A stretch of 64,000 nucleotides of DNA, from the NCBI RefSeq assembly GCF_000758945.1, contig NZ_JRND01000014.1, positions 1-64,000 on the forward strand, in the 5' to 3' direction. Every line of letters begins with the position of its first letter. The stretch's first letter is position 1. Source of the stretch: Lancefieldella parvula_C (lineage in GTDB: Bacteria; Actinomycetota; Coriobacteriia; Coriobacteriales; Atopobiaceae). The translations under genes were made by a program, and so were the position numbers. This document shows, one piece after another, positions 43,394 to 51,647 of this stretch. Below the pieces are notes generated by a model, which was not told the DNA's origin, ran no database searches, and worked only from the letters and a program-made list of their open reading frames with translations.

Positions 43394-43753
43394 TTACTCA
43401 GCAAGTGCCTTCTTAGCGATCTCTGCAAGATCTGCGAAGCCCTGCTCGTCAGAGTAAGCAATCTCTGCGAGAACCTTGCGGTCAAGCTCAACACCAGCGA
43501 GCTTGAGGCCGTGCATGAACTTGCTGTAAGAAAGGTCGTTGATGCGTGCTGCAGCGTTGATACGCTGAATCCACAGTGCGCGGAAATCACGCTTCTTGTT
43601 ACGACGGTCACGGTAAGCATACTGACCAGAATGCTGTGCCTGCTCCTTCATACCACGGAAGGTACGAGAGGAAGTTCCGTAATAACCCTTTGTGCGCTCG
43701 ACGAGCGTCTGACGCTTCTTGCGGCCAGCAACTGCGCGCTTAACTCTTGCCAT
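43394..43753 (-). CDS. rplT: Ribosomal protein bL20
   Basis: Large-subunit assembly protein, 119 aa, normal length. MARVKRAVAGRKKRQTLVE and GYYGTSSRTFRGMKEQ, then RALWIQRINAAAR, are diagnostic. Last gene of infC-rpmI-rplT. In Bacillus and E. coli L20 represses this operon; the leader ahead of infC here makes a similar loop plausible. Confidence 0.97.
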   Translation of the reverse strand: MARVKRAVAGRKKRQTLVERTKGYYGTSSRTFRGMKEQAQHSGQYAYRDRRNKKRDFRALWIQRINAAARINDLSYSKFMHGLKLAGVELDRKVLAEIAYSDEQGFADLAEIAKKALAE

Positions 43754-43794
43754 ATCTAATCACTCCTTGTTATTTGATCTGGTGGATGGCGCGC

Positions 43795-43995
43795 TTAGTT
43801 CTTAGCGCCCATACGCTGAGAAACTACTGCTGCATCGCCAGCGGAAAGAACAGCTTCTTTACGGAAGCCACGGATACGCTTCTGGGACTTCTTGGTAAGA
43901 ATGTGGCTCTTAAAAGCCTTAGCACGCATAATCTTGCCAGTACCGGTGCGGCGGAAACGCTTAGCCGAACCCTTGTGCGTCTTCATCTTAGGCAT
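43795..43995 (-). CDS. rpmI: Ribosomal protein bL35
   Basis: 66 aa, MPKMKTHKGSAKRFRRTGTG and HILTKKSQKRIRGFRKE are diagnostic. The ATG at 43995 has a GGAG site upstream inside the infC end, with 1 nt between the infC stop and this start. An open frame continues further up but is part of infC in another frame. Confidence 0.96.
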   Translation of the reverse strand: MPKMKTHKGSAKRFRRTGTGKIMRAKAFKSHILTKKSQKRIRGFRKEAVLSAGDAAVVSQRMGAKN

Positions 43996-43996
43996 A

Positions 43997-44578
43997 CTAC
44001 TTCTCCTCCTGTGTGGTGCCATCCTCAGCACCCTCGGGCTTCTCGTCAAACGCTCCCTTGATTGGAGCAACGAGCATGTGCATGTTACGGCCTTCAATGA
44101 GCGGTTTCTGCTCAATTGTGGCAAAAGGCTTCAAATCTTCAGCAAGGCGATCAAGTACAATACGGCCCTGCTCTGGGTGAGCCATCTCGCGTCCACGGAA
44201 CATGATGGTGATCTTGACGCGTGCTCCCTTCTTGAGGAAGCGCAGTACGTGACCCTTCTTGGTCTCGTAATCGCCCACATCAATCTTTGGGCGGAACTTC
44301 ATCTCTTTGACTTCGATCTTGACCTGGTTCTTGCGAGCTGCCTTGGCCTTGCGAGCCTGCTCATACTTGAACTTACTGTAATCAAGAATCTTGCATACAG
44401 GAGGCTCGGCATTTGGAGCAATCTCTACGAGATCAAGACCGTGCTCACGAGCTCTCTTCATTGCATCATTGACGCCAAAAAGACCAAGCTGACTACCATC
44501 AGCGTCAATAAGACGGCACGTGCGAGCAGTGATTTCCTCATTAATGCGAGGACCATCGTTCTTGGCTATCTTGTACAC
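43997..44578 (-). CDS. infC: Translation initiation factor IF-3
   Basis: Binds the 30S subunit and checks the start codon; about 190 aa. N-domain INEEITARTCRLIDADGSQLG and C-domain KEMKFRPKIDVGDYETK, VKITIMFRGREMAHPE are canonical, with an acidic 15-residue tail. No ATG fits. Candidates are GTG at 44578 (GAGGG 4 nt upstream) or ATA at 44569 (AAGG 8 nt upstream, matching the usual IF-3 start next to IAKNDGPRINEE). IF-3 genes often use rare starts for autoregulation, so ATA is possible. A frame open to 44650 crosses the attenuator and is rejected. Confidence 0.93.
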   Translation of the reverse strand: MYKIAKNDGPRINEEITARTCRLIDADGSQLGLFGVNDAMKRAREHGLDLVEIAPNAEPPVCKILDYSKFKYEQARKAKAARKNQVKIEVKEMKFRPKIDVGDYETKKGHVLRFLKKGARVKITIMFRGREMAHPEQGRIVLDRLAEDLKPFATIEQKPLIEGRNMHMLVAPIKGAFDEKPEGAEDGTTQEEK

Positions 44579-44610
44579 CTTCCCTCTTGGACAATTGCTT
44601 GTCCGCCAAT

Positions 44611-44637
44611 AAAAAACCCAGTGCACAAGCAACTGGG
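44611..44637 (-). promoter_or_regulatory. Attenuator in the infC leader
   Basis: On the minus strand CCCAGT (44637-44632), TGCTTGTGC, ACTGGG (44622-44617) and six T residues (44616-44611) form an intrinsic terminator only 33-42 nt before the infC start. Downstream GGACAAGCAATTGTCC (44605-44590) is another hairpin that contains the GACAAGCAA word and may compete with the stem. A premature terminator ahead of infC-rpmI-rplT is the hallmark of L20-type leader control. Confidence 0.75.
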
Positions 44638-44826
44638 AGACAATACGCACAGGTAGCGTGCGAAGGTTAAATTGTCTGACCAGACAGCTGCTTTTGCGCT
44701 GTGTAGGTGGGGACTCACGTTCAATCCCGCTTCAAAAGTACCTTGTAAGGTTACCTCTAACAAGAAGACATTACAAGTACCAAGTTAGATATGACGAGAA
44801 ATTCACATCTAGCTTAAACTTTTAGC

Positions 44827-44910
44827 TGGTGCCCGAGGTGGGACTTGAACCCACACGAGTTTCCTCAAAGGTTTTTGAGACCTCCGCGTCTGCCATTCCG
44901 CCACTCGGGC
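44827..44910 (-). tRNA. tRNA-Leu (anticodon CAA)
   Basis: 84-nt type II tRNA: acceptor GCCCGAG/CTCGGGC, long variable arm, discriminator A and encoded CCA. The anticodon loop CTCAAAA gives CAA, reading UUG. Confidence 0.95.
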
Positions 44911-44911
44911 T

Positions 44912-44949
44912 AAAAAGTTTGCATAGGTACTATACCGCACCTATGCAAA
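44912..44949 (-). terminator. Terminator of the recJ-relA-MBL operon
   Basis: TTTGCATAGGT (44918-44928) pairs perfectly with ACCTATGCAAA (44939-44949); CTTTTTAG follows on the minus strand. The loop contains TATAGT, which may serve as the -10 box of tRNA-Leu. Confidence 0.85.
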
Positions 44950-44983
44950 TCTGTCTTGCTAAATCATCAAAGTTGTAGCTGAT

Positions 44984-45760
44984 TTAATCCTGTAAGAATG
45001 GATTAGTTGCTAACTCTGCCTCTAAAGATGTTTGATTTCCGTGTCCGGACAAGATGACAGATGTTGGATCAAGCTCAGTCTTGATGCGATTCAAAGAAGC
45101 CTTGAGGGTTTCAAAGTTGCCACCTGGTAGGTCAGTTCTTCCAGCAGAGCCCTGGAAAAGCGTGTCGCCTACAAAAACGGCGCCAGTAGCGGTTCCTTCT
45201 CCCACCAAAACGATGCCGCCAGGAGTGTGACCAGGCGTTTCCATAATCTTGAACTGAGCGGTTCCAACAGAGAGAACATCTCCCTCGTGGAGAAAACCGT
45301 CTGGCTCTGGAGCATCATCATAAATCTCGTTTGAGTTATGAGCCTTATGTGCAAGCTCATTATCTGCCTCGTTAATGAGATACTGAGCGCCAGGTACCGC
45401 AAGCTTCAAAGCCTTAACGCCGCCTACATGGTCTGCATGGCCGTGAGTAGCAACAATGTATTTGAGCTGAAGATTTAACAGCTGAGCGGCAATCTCTGCA
45501 CCCGATGCACCGGGGTCAATAATCATGCACTCATTACCAGAAACATAGATGTAGCAGTTGGTCTCAAGGGGGCCTACCTTAAAGATGCCAATCTGGTCTT
45601 TTGCGTGATGGCATCCACCGTGACCATGATGACCGCAGCATCCACCGTGACCATGCTCACCGTGGCCGTGCACGCCATGATGGCCGCAGCAGCCGCCATG
45701 TCCGTGCTCTTCGTCGTGGTGATGGCCGCCGCAGGAGCAGCCCTCATTCTGGTTAGCCAT
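44984..45760 (-). CDS. Metallo-beta-lactamase-fold hydrolase with His/Cys-rich N-terminus
   Basis: 258 aa. From residue 55 on it is a glyoxalase-II-like MBL hydrolase: FKVGPLETNCYIYVS, the metal motif VATHGHADHVGG near residue 105, ETPGHTPGGIVLV, FVGDTLFQGSAGRTDLPGG and ILSGHGNQTSL. Residues 7-52 are an added segment of almost only His, Gly, Cys and Glu (CGGHHHDEEHGHGGCCGHH and more), which should bind Zn, Ni or Cu. Likely a cytosolic thioesterase-type hydrolase; substrate unknown. The start overlaps the relA stop by 8 nt, so it is coupled to the stringent-response gene. Confidence 0.88.
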   Translation of the reverse strand: MANQNEGCSCGGHHHDEEHGHGGCCGHHGVHGHGEHGHGGCCGHHGHGGCHHAKDQIGIFKVGPLETNCYIYVSGNECMIIDPGASGAEIAAQLLNLQLKYIVATHGHADHVGGVKALKLAVPGAQYLINEADNELAHKAHNSNEIYDDAPEPDGFLHEGDVLSVGTAQFKIMETPGHTPGGIVLVGEGTATGAVFVGDTLFQGSAGRTDLPGGNFETLKASLNRIKTELDPTSVILSGHGNQTSLEAELATNPFLQD

Positions 45761-48098
45761 AGAGTCTCCTTCTCATCTGATTAGCGCCTTCACCTGGCAT
45801 AATACGACGAGCGTCGTAGACGGAAGGCACGCGAGTTACAAATGCAAATAAGGTATCGAGCAAGCTGGTATCAGAGATTGAAACCAAGAAGCGCATGCGT
45901 ACCACGCCCTGCTCGCCTACTTGTGTAGCAGCAGAAAGAATGTTTGCGCCAGCGTCAGACAACGCAACCGTAACGTCTTTGAGAAGACCCATACGGTCCG
46001 CTGCCTCAACGACAATCTCAACCCTAAATTCTGTAGCACCACTGGCATCCCAAGAAACAGGAATGATGCGCTTTGGATCGTTAAGCAGGTCTTTAACGTT
46101 AGGGCAATTAGCTCGGTGAACAGAAACGCCGCGACCGCGCGTAATGAAGCCCACGATATCGTCACCTGCAACAGGATTGCAGCAATGCGCAAGATGAACA
46201 AGCAAATCTGGATCGCCATTTACCACAACGCCGCAATTAGATTTCTTGGGACGACTTCCCTTAGCGGTACGAGAAATAACGTACGAGCGAACCAATGGCT
46301 GATCGTTTGCAATTGCCTTGTTCTTCTCCTGAAGTCGCGCGGCATTGCGCTCTTGCTCAGTAACAACCTCGGGGTTTTTCTTCTCCAAGATTTCGCTCAC
46401 GCGATTAACAACCTGCTTAGCAGACTGATTACCTGCACCAATTCCTGCAAACAGGTCATCTACGCTGCGATAATCAAACTGCTCGGTAAGCTGGTCAAGC
46501 GCCTTGACGGTACGTGTGGCACTGATGCCATAACCGCGCTTACGCAGCTCTTTTGCAAGCTCAGAACGGCCACGCTCAGCATCATCAGACTTGTTCTCTT
46601 GCGAGAAATACTTGCGGATCTTTGCGCGCGCGGACGGTGTCTTTACCAGCGTCATCCAGTCGCGAGAAGGGCGAGCGTTCTTGTTAGTCAAAATCTCAAT
46701 GCGATCGCCCATCTGAAGCGTATGCGTCAGTGGAACTACAGAACCATTAACGCGCGCACCAACACAGTGATTACCAACCTCAGTGTGGACAGCGTAAGCA
46801 AAGTCCAGAGGTGTTGAATTGACACGCAAGCTCATGACCTCGCCCTTTGGCGTGAAAACAAAAATCTCATGCTCAAAGAGGTCTACGCGCAAGTTATCCA
46901 AGAACTCGTGAGGGTCGTCAATATCGTCTTCAACAGCCCAGTCAAGACTGCGGCGAATCCAGTTGATAGTTGAATCAATAAGCTTGTCTTCAGAGGACAT
47001 CTTGCCCTTTGAATTGCCCTGCTCCTTATACAGCCAGTGAGCAGCAATACCGTACTCAGATGCCTCGTGCATCTCGGCGGTTCTAATCTGAATCTCAATA
47101 GGGCGACCATCAGGGCCAATAACCGTTGTATGCAAGGACTGATAGAGATTTGCCTTTGGTGTTGCAATGTAGTCCTTGAAACGACCAGGCATTGGATGCC
47201 ACAGTGCATGGATAGCGCCAAGTGCTGAATAGCAATCGCCTACGTTTTTAGTAATGACGCGCAAGGCGATAAGATCGTAGATGTTGGAGAACTCCCTGCC
47301 CTTGCGGACCATCTTTTGATAAATGGACCACAGGTGCTTAGGACGTCCCGTAATCTGGAAGTCAGTAAGACCAGCGGCATTAAGCTCATCTGTCAGAGTC
47401 TTTTTAGCGTTGTTGAGGTCATTCTCTCTTTGTGCACGAGAGTCAGAGACCATGCGAGCAACACGCTGGTACTCCTCTGGTTCAAGCCAGAAGAAAGACA
47501 AATCCTCAAGCTCCCACTTAACCGAAGAGATACCCAGACGGTCAGCAAGTGGTGCATACACGTCCATGGTTTCTCGCGCCTTAAACAGACGACGATCCGG
47601 TGGAAGTGCTGCCAGCGTACGCATGTTATGAAGACGGTCGGCAAGCTTGATGATAACAACGCGGATGTCCTTTGACATAGCAAGGAACATTTTACGCAGG
47701 TTAAGCGCTTGTTTCTCGTCCATTGAACTGACTTCGATGGACGTAAGTTTTGTGACGCCGTCAACAAGCTCAGCCACTGACTCACCAAAGCGAGAAGAAA
47801 TTTCATCTAGTGAGGCAGACGTATCTTCTACGGTATCGTGCATAAGGGCAGCGCAGATGGTGTCTTCATCCATATGAAGATCGTGCGCAAGAATAAGGGC
47901 CACTTCAACTGGGTGGTTAATATAAGGCTCGCCAGAACGACGACGCTGATCTTTGTGATAGTCAGCAGCAAAGGCATATGCAGCAGCAATCTTTGCCTGA
48001 GCTTCCTCAGGTAAATATGTGCGCACGGCTCCCTCAAGCAGACGGTAATTATCCGCGCCTGGCGCCTTGGCCTCTTTTGTGGTCCTCTCATCACTCAT
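45753..48098 (-). CDS. relA: Bifunctional (p)ppGpp synthetase/hydrolase (RelA/SpoT, Rsh)
   Basis: Stringent-response enzyme, 781 aa. HD hydrolase domain at about 45-200 with INHPVEVALILAHD and LMHDTVEDT intact, so hydrolysis is probably active. Synthetase domain at about 240-350 (RPKHLWSIYQKMVRKG, YDLIALRVI, YQSLHTTVIGPDGRPIEIQI). TGS domain at about 400-460 (VFTPKGEVMSL, DFAYAVHTEVGNHCVGA) and an ACT domain at the end. The ATG at 48098 has GGGAG 7 nt upstream; it overlaps the recJ-recQ stop by 8 nt. Confidence 0.95.
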   Translation of the reverse strand: MSDERTTKEAKAPGADNYRLLEGAVRTYLPEEAQAKIAAAYAFAADYHKDQRRRSGEPYINHPVEVALILAHDLHMDEDTICAALMHDTVEDTSASLDEISSRFGESVAELVDGVTKLTSIEVSSMDEKQALNLRKMFLAMSKDIRVVIIKLADRLHNMRTLAALPPDRRLFKARETMDVYAPLADRLGISSVKWELEDLSFFWLEPEEYQRVARMVSDSRAQRENDLNNAKKTLTDELNAAGLTDFQITGRPKHLWSIYQKMVRKGREFSNIYDLIALRVITKNVGDCYSALGAIHALWHPMPGRFKDYIATPKANLYQSLHTTVIGPDGRPIEIQIRTAEMHEASEYGIAAHWLYKEQGNSKGKMSSEDKLIDSTINWIRRSLDWAVEDDIDDPHEFLDNLRVDLFEHEIFVFTPKGEVMSLRVNSTPLDFAYAVHTEVGNHCVGARVNGSVVPLTHTLQMGDRIEILTNKNARPSRDWMTLVKTPSARAKIRKYFSQENKSDDAERGRSELAKELRKRGYGISATRTVKALDQLTEQFDYRSVDDLFAGIGAGNQSAKQVVNRVSEILEKKNPEVVTEQERNAARLQEKNKAIANDQPLVRSYVISRTAKGSRPKKSNCGVVVNGDPDLLVHLAHCCNPVAGDDIVGFITRGRGVSVHRANCPNVKDLLNDPKRIIPVSWDASGATEFRVEIVVEAADRMGLLKDVTVALSDAGANILSAATQVGEQGVVRMRFLVSISDTSLLDTLFAFVTRVPSVYDARRIMPGEGANQMRRRLYG

Positions 48099-51000
48099 CA
48101 GAGGACTCCCTTCCCCCATCAAACGTTGAACCAATTTCTGGAACGATGGGTTTTGTTATAGCATCTGCCAGCTCATCTGGTGAAGCAGAAAGTACCCATT
48201 CAGCAAATGATTCAAACTCAGCGTGCGCTTTAAGCCCCTCAGCGTAGCGTGCGGACTCCAGCAAGTCCATGTGCGAAGCTTGACTATTGACGGAGATTGT
48301 TCGCGTTTGATCAAATCCTTCAATGCTAATAAACCCTAGCTCAGCAAAAACGTCAAGTGCAACACGAACGGTTTGCTCGTCAGCCTTAGATCGCGGGTCA
48401 ATTTCTAGCGCCATCTGCGCAATATCTTCATCAGTGAGTGCTGAATCGGCTGTCTGAGCACCAAGCTTTGGCTGCAGTGCCGTAAGCGCGCGGTAGACAG
48501 CTACCAGGGCTTCTCGCTGTGGTGCATGAGAAGAAAGGATGCGCTCGTTAACGCGCATATCATGCGCATCAAATAGCATCTGAATTACAGAAGGCTTACC
48601 GTCTCTACCTGCGCGTCCGCTCATCTGATTGAAGGCAACGCGACCAAACGGCAGGTGATACAGAATAACCTGGCGAATATCAGAGATATTGACGCCTTCG
48701 CCAAATGCACTGGTAGCAATGATGCAACAAACGTCTCCACGCCTAAAAGCGCGTTCAACGTTCTTGCGTATCTGAGGTGTTAGACCCGCATGATAGAACG
48801 CAATCTTATGACCAAGTTCTGGAATACGATGGCGCAACATACGCGTCAGTGCCTGCGCTTGCTCCCTTGAATTGACGTAGACAACCGTTTTTGTGCCATC
48901 TGACACAAGAGAAAGCAGCGCACATTCCCTATCCTTAGCACCACGAAGGTCCCTGAGTTCAAGGTTAGTACGAGCCGTTTTGTCTTTGTATACATGCTCT
49001 GCTTCAATGGAGAGAAGCTCGCAGATATTCTGGGCTGCCTGCGTGGTAGCCGTAGCTGTTGTGGCAAGTATCTGCGGACTCCCAAGCATCTTTAGTACCT
49101 GCGGCATGTGTGCATACGCAAGTCTGCCCTCAGAAGCATTCATGCCCACATGATGTGCCTCGTCAAACACTACAAATGAGATGTTTTGCGCCTTGGCAAA
49201 TTGATCAGCGTGGAGCGAGAAGAACTCTGGAGTAGTCAGCACAATATCAAGCTCATTGTTTGTCATGCGAGCAAACAGGTCTTCTCGGCTGGAAAGGTCT
49301 GTTTCTCCGTTGAGTACCTCGACAGAAATTCCTAGAGGCTCAAAGGTGTTTTTTATGCTTTGAACCTGGTCGTTAATGAGGGCGCGCAGCGGATAGACAA
49401 ACACGCTCATTTTATGTTGCAGCAGCGCAACACGAGCAGCATGAACCTGGAAGATAAGCGATTTACCTCTACCTGTTGCCATAACAGAGAGACAAGACGT
49501 TCCTTGAGAGAGAACCTCTAGCGTTTTCTTTTGCAGAGGCAAGAGCTCTCTTGAACCAATCATGGACGTGACCAGGGTCTGGGTAAGCTCCTCAGAAGAA
49601 AGACTCTCCAGCTCACGGCGCTTTTGCTGCGCTTGTTCTTGGGAGGCCTCATCAGCCTCTGTAGTCTCCTTGGTAACCACAAGGGGCAAGTCAGCAGCAC
49701 TGCCAAGAAGATCTGCTTCAATGGGGCCGTCATCTTCATCGGTAAAGTCTCTGTAGAGAATATCTCTGACCATGAGTTTTGGCTTAGTTCTGCCCTGCCA
49801 GGTCTCGTTAACTGCTTCAAAAATCAAATCAACAGCACCGTCATACTCAGCTGCCGCCTCAACATGAGGTGTTCTAAACATGATGGATGAAATTGAAGAA
49901 ATACCATTTGAAGCCATAAAGCAAAGATGAGCTCCGCCTGCGCCAACACGCGAGCGATTCTTCATCACTACACCCTTGACGCCAAAGAGCGGCTTTTTAT
50001 TACCCTGACCAAAAGGTTGCAGTGCCTCAAGGGCGTCAATGGAGTTGATGGTAATTTCATCAAGGTTTACCAGGGCAGTAACTTCTCCTGAAGCCTCAAA
50101 CTCTTCTTCTGGAAGCTCTGCCATAACCTTTGATAAACGCTTTCTAAATGCGTCAATCTTTGCTGTTTCTACCGTTACGCCAACGGCTCCTTGGTGGCCA
50201 CCAAAACGGACGGTAAGGTCTGCACACTGTTCAACGGCGTGGAATAAATCAACGGAACCAACAGAGCGGCCAGAACCGCGAGCAACTCCATCTTGGATGG
50301 TAAACAGAATGCAAGGCACGTGATAGCGATTAACAATTCTTGAAGCAACAATGCCCTTTACACCCTCATGCCAACCCTCTTTGGCAAGCACAATTGCGTG
50401 GCCGCCGTCGTAAATTTCTTTTGCCTGCTCAAGAGATTCGTCGGTAAGCTTTGCCTCAATAGCACGACGCTCAGCATTAATCTCTTCTAACTTGCCGGCA
50501 AGAATCGTTGCCTCTTCAGCGTCTTCTGTAAGAAGAAGGTCAAGAGCAATATCAGTAGTACCCATGCGCCCTGCTGCATTAAGGCGAGGAATAATAGAAA
50601 ACGGTAGATTATCTGCAGAAATCTGGGCAATATCTTGACCAGCAACAGCAGCTAGAGCCACAAGACCTGGACGAAGACCTTTCTGGAGACGCTTAACACC
50701 TTCAGAAACCAGTGCACGATTCTCTTTGTTGAGCATCATCATGTCAGACAGCGTGCCCAACATAGCAACATCAATGTAATCAAGCCAAAGCTGAGGCTGA
50801 TCTTGAAGCTGCCCTAAAACCTGCACCAGCTTAAGGGCAACGCCTGCACCAGCAAGTTCTCTAGAAGGACAATCTTCAACAAGCTTTGGATCAGTGACTG
50901 GAACACCTTGGGGCACCAGATCTGCGGGCTCATGATGATCGGTAACAACAACATCAATCCCCTGCTGCAAAAGCCAAGCAACCTCTTGAGCAGCAGCAAT

Positions 51001-51453
51001 GCCATTGTCTACCGTAATAATTAAATCTGGCTTCCTATCCTGCAAAACTCTTGCAAGAGCCTCTTTTGAAAGTCCGTATCCCTCACCAAAACGATGCGGA
51101 ATATACGGCAAAACATCTGCTCCCAATCGACGTAAAGCCAGGGTAAGCAAACACGTTGAGCTCATTCCATCAACATCAAAATCACCAAAAACGGCAATCT
51201 TTTTATGCTCAACAATTGCCTTATGAACGTGGGCGGCAACCTCAGCCATTCCAGGAATACACTGTGGATCAAGCCAATCCCTTTGCAAGGATGGCGAGAG
51301 AAACTCTTGAGCTGTGGCTACATCAGTGAATCCACGTGCTACTAATACACGAGCAACAAGTGGCGTAACGTGCAATTCTTTTTTAAACAGCGACTCTAGA
51401 TATACGTCTTGTGTAAGAACACTCCAACGAGTGCTTTTCTCGATGCCGGGCAT
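48091..51453 (-). CDS. recJ: RecJ exonuclease fused to a RecQ-like helicase
   Basis: 1120 aa, about twice a normal RecJ. The N-terminal 580 residues are a single-strand 5'-3' exonuclease: DHH motifs GDFDVDGMSST (about 92), ITVDNGI, VVTDHHEP (171), RLNAAGRMG and the DHHA1 motif FGGHQGAVG (418), then an OB region. Residues 625-1000 are a superfamily 2 DEAH-type helicase: LPLQKKTLEVLSQG, Walker A MATGRGKSLIF (660), FVVFDEAHHVGMN (763), ATTATATTQAAQN, IIATSAFGEGVNISDI and MSGRAGRDG, closest to RecQ. The last 120 residues look like a winged helix. Of the two adjacent ATGs the second has the better spacing to GAGG. Confidence 0.93.
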   Translation of the reverse strand: MPGIEKSTRWSVLTQDVYLESLFKKELHVTPLVARVLVARGFTDVATAQEFLSPSLQRDWLDPQCIPGMAEVAAHVHKAIVEHKKIAVFGDFDVDGMSSTCLLTLALRRLGADVLPYIPHRFGEGYGLSKEALARVLQDRKPDLIITVDNGIAAAQEVAWLLQQGIDVVVTDHHEPADLVPQGVPVTDPKLVEDCPSRELAGAGVALKLVQVLGQLQDQPQLWLDYIDVAMLGTLSDMMMLNKENRALVSEGVKRLQKGLRPGLVALAAVAGQDIAQISADNLPFSIIPRLNAAGRMGTTDIALDLLLTEDAEEATILAGKLEEINAERRAIEAKLTDESLEQAKEIYDGGHAIVLAKEGWHEGVKGIVASRIVNRYHVPCILFTIQDGVARGSGRSVGSVDLFHAVEQCADLTVRFGGHQGAVGVTVETAKIDAFRKRLSKVMAELPEEEFEASGEVTALVNLDEITINSIDALEALQPFGQGNKKPLFGVKGVVMKNRSRVGAGGAHLCFMASNGISSISSIMFRTPHVEAAAEYDGAVDLIFEAVNETWQGRTKPKLMVRDILYRDFTDEDDGPIEADLLGSAADLPLVVTKETTEADEASQEQAQQKRRELESLSSEELTQTLVTSMIGSRELLPLQKKTLEVLSQGTSCLSVMATGRGKSLIFQVHAARVALLQHKMSVFVYPLRALINDQVQSIKNTFEPLGISVEVLNGETDLSSREDLFARMTNNELDIVLTTPEFFSLHADQFAKAQNISFVVFDEAHHVGMNASEGRLAYAHMPQVLKMLGSPQILATTATATTQAAQNICELLSIEAEHVYKDKTARTNLELRDLRGAKDRECALLSLVSDGTKTVVYVNSREQAQALTRMLRHRIPELGHKIAFYHAGLTPQIRKNVERAFRRGDVCCIIATSAFGEGVNISDIRQVILYHLPFGRVAFNQMSGRAGRDGKPSVIQMLFDAHDMRVNERILSSHAPQREALVAVYRALTALQPKLGAQTADSALTDEDIAQMALEIDPRSKADEQTVRVALDVFAELGFISIEGFDQTRTISVNSQASHMDLLESARYAEGLKAHAEFESFAEWVLSASPDELADAITKPIVPEIGSTFDGGRESSDE

Positions 51454-51544
51454 CATGTCCTCTTTTCTGTGGCGGCAGAGCCAGCCAGGGGCACCTCGGG
51501 CGCCCGCGAATGTTTATCTCTTTTATTCTACCCATGTCACCGGA

Positions 51545-51582
51545 CAAAAAATGACTAGCCCACAAATTAGTGAGCTAGTCAT
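51545..51582 (-). terminator. Terminator of the lysA-dapA-dapB-dapH-tgt operon
   Basis: ATGACTAGC (51551-51559) pairs with GCTAGTCAT (51574-51582), extended by CAC/GTG-type pairs; six T residues follow on the minus strand. It lies about 65 bp past the tgt stop and isolates the recJ gene. Confidence 0.85.
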
Positions 51583-51647
51583 AAAAAATTTAAATCAAAG
51601 TTGCTTGCGCAGGGCTATCAAGAAGACGGGGTTCTCGCCAGGCGAAC

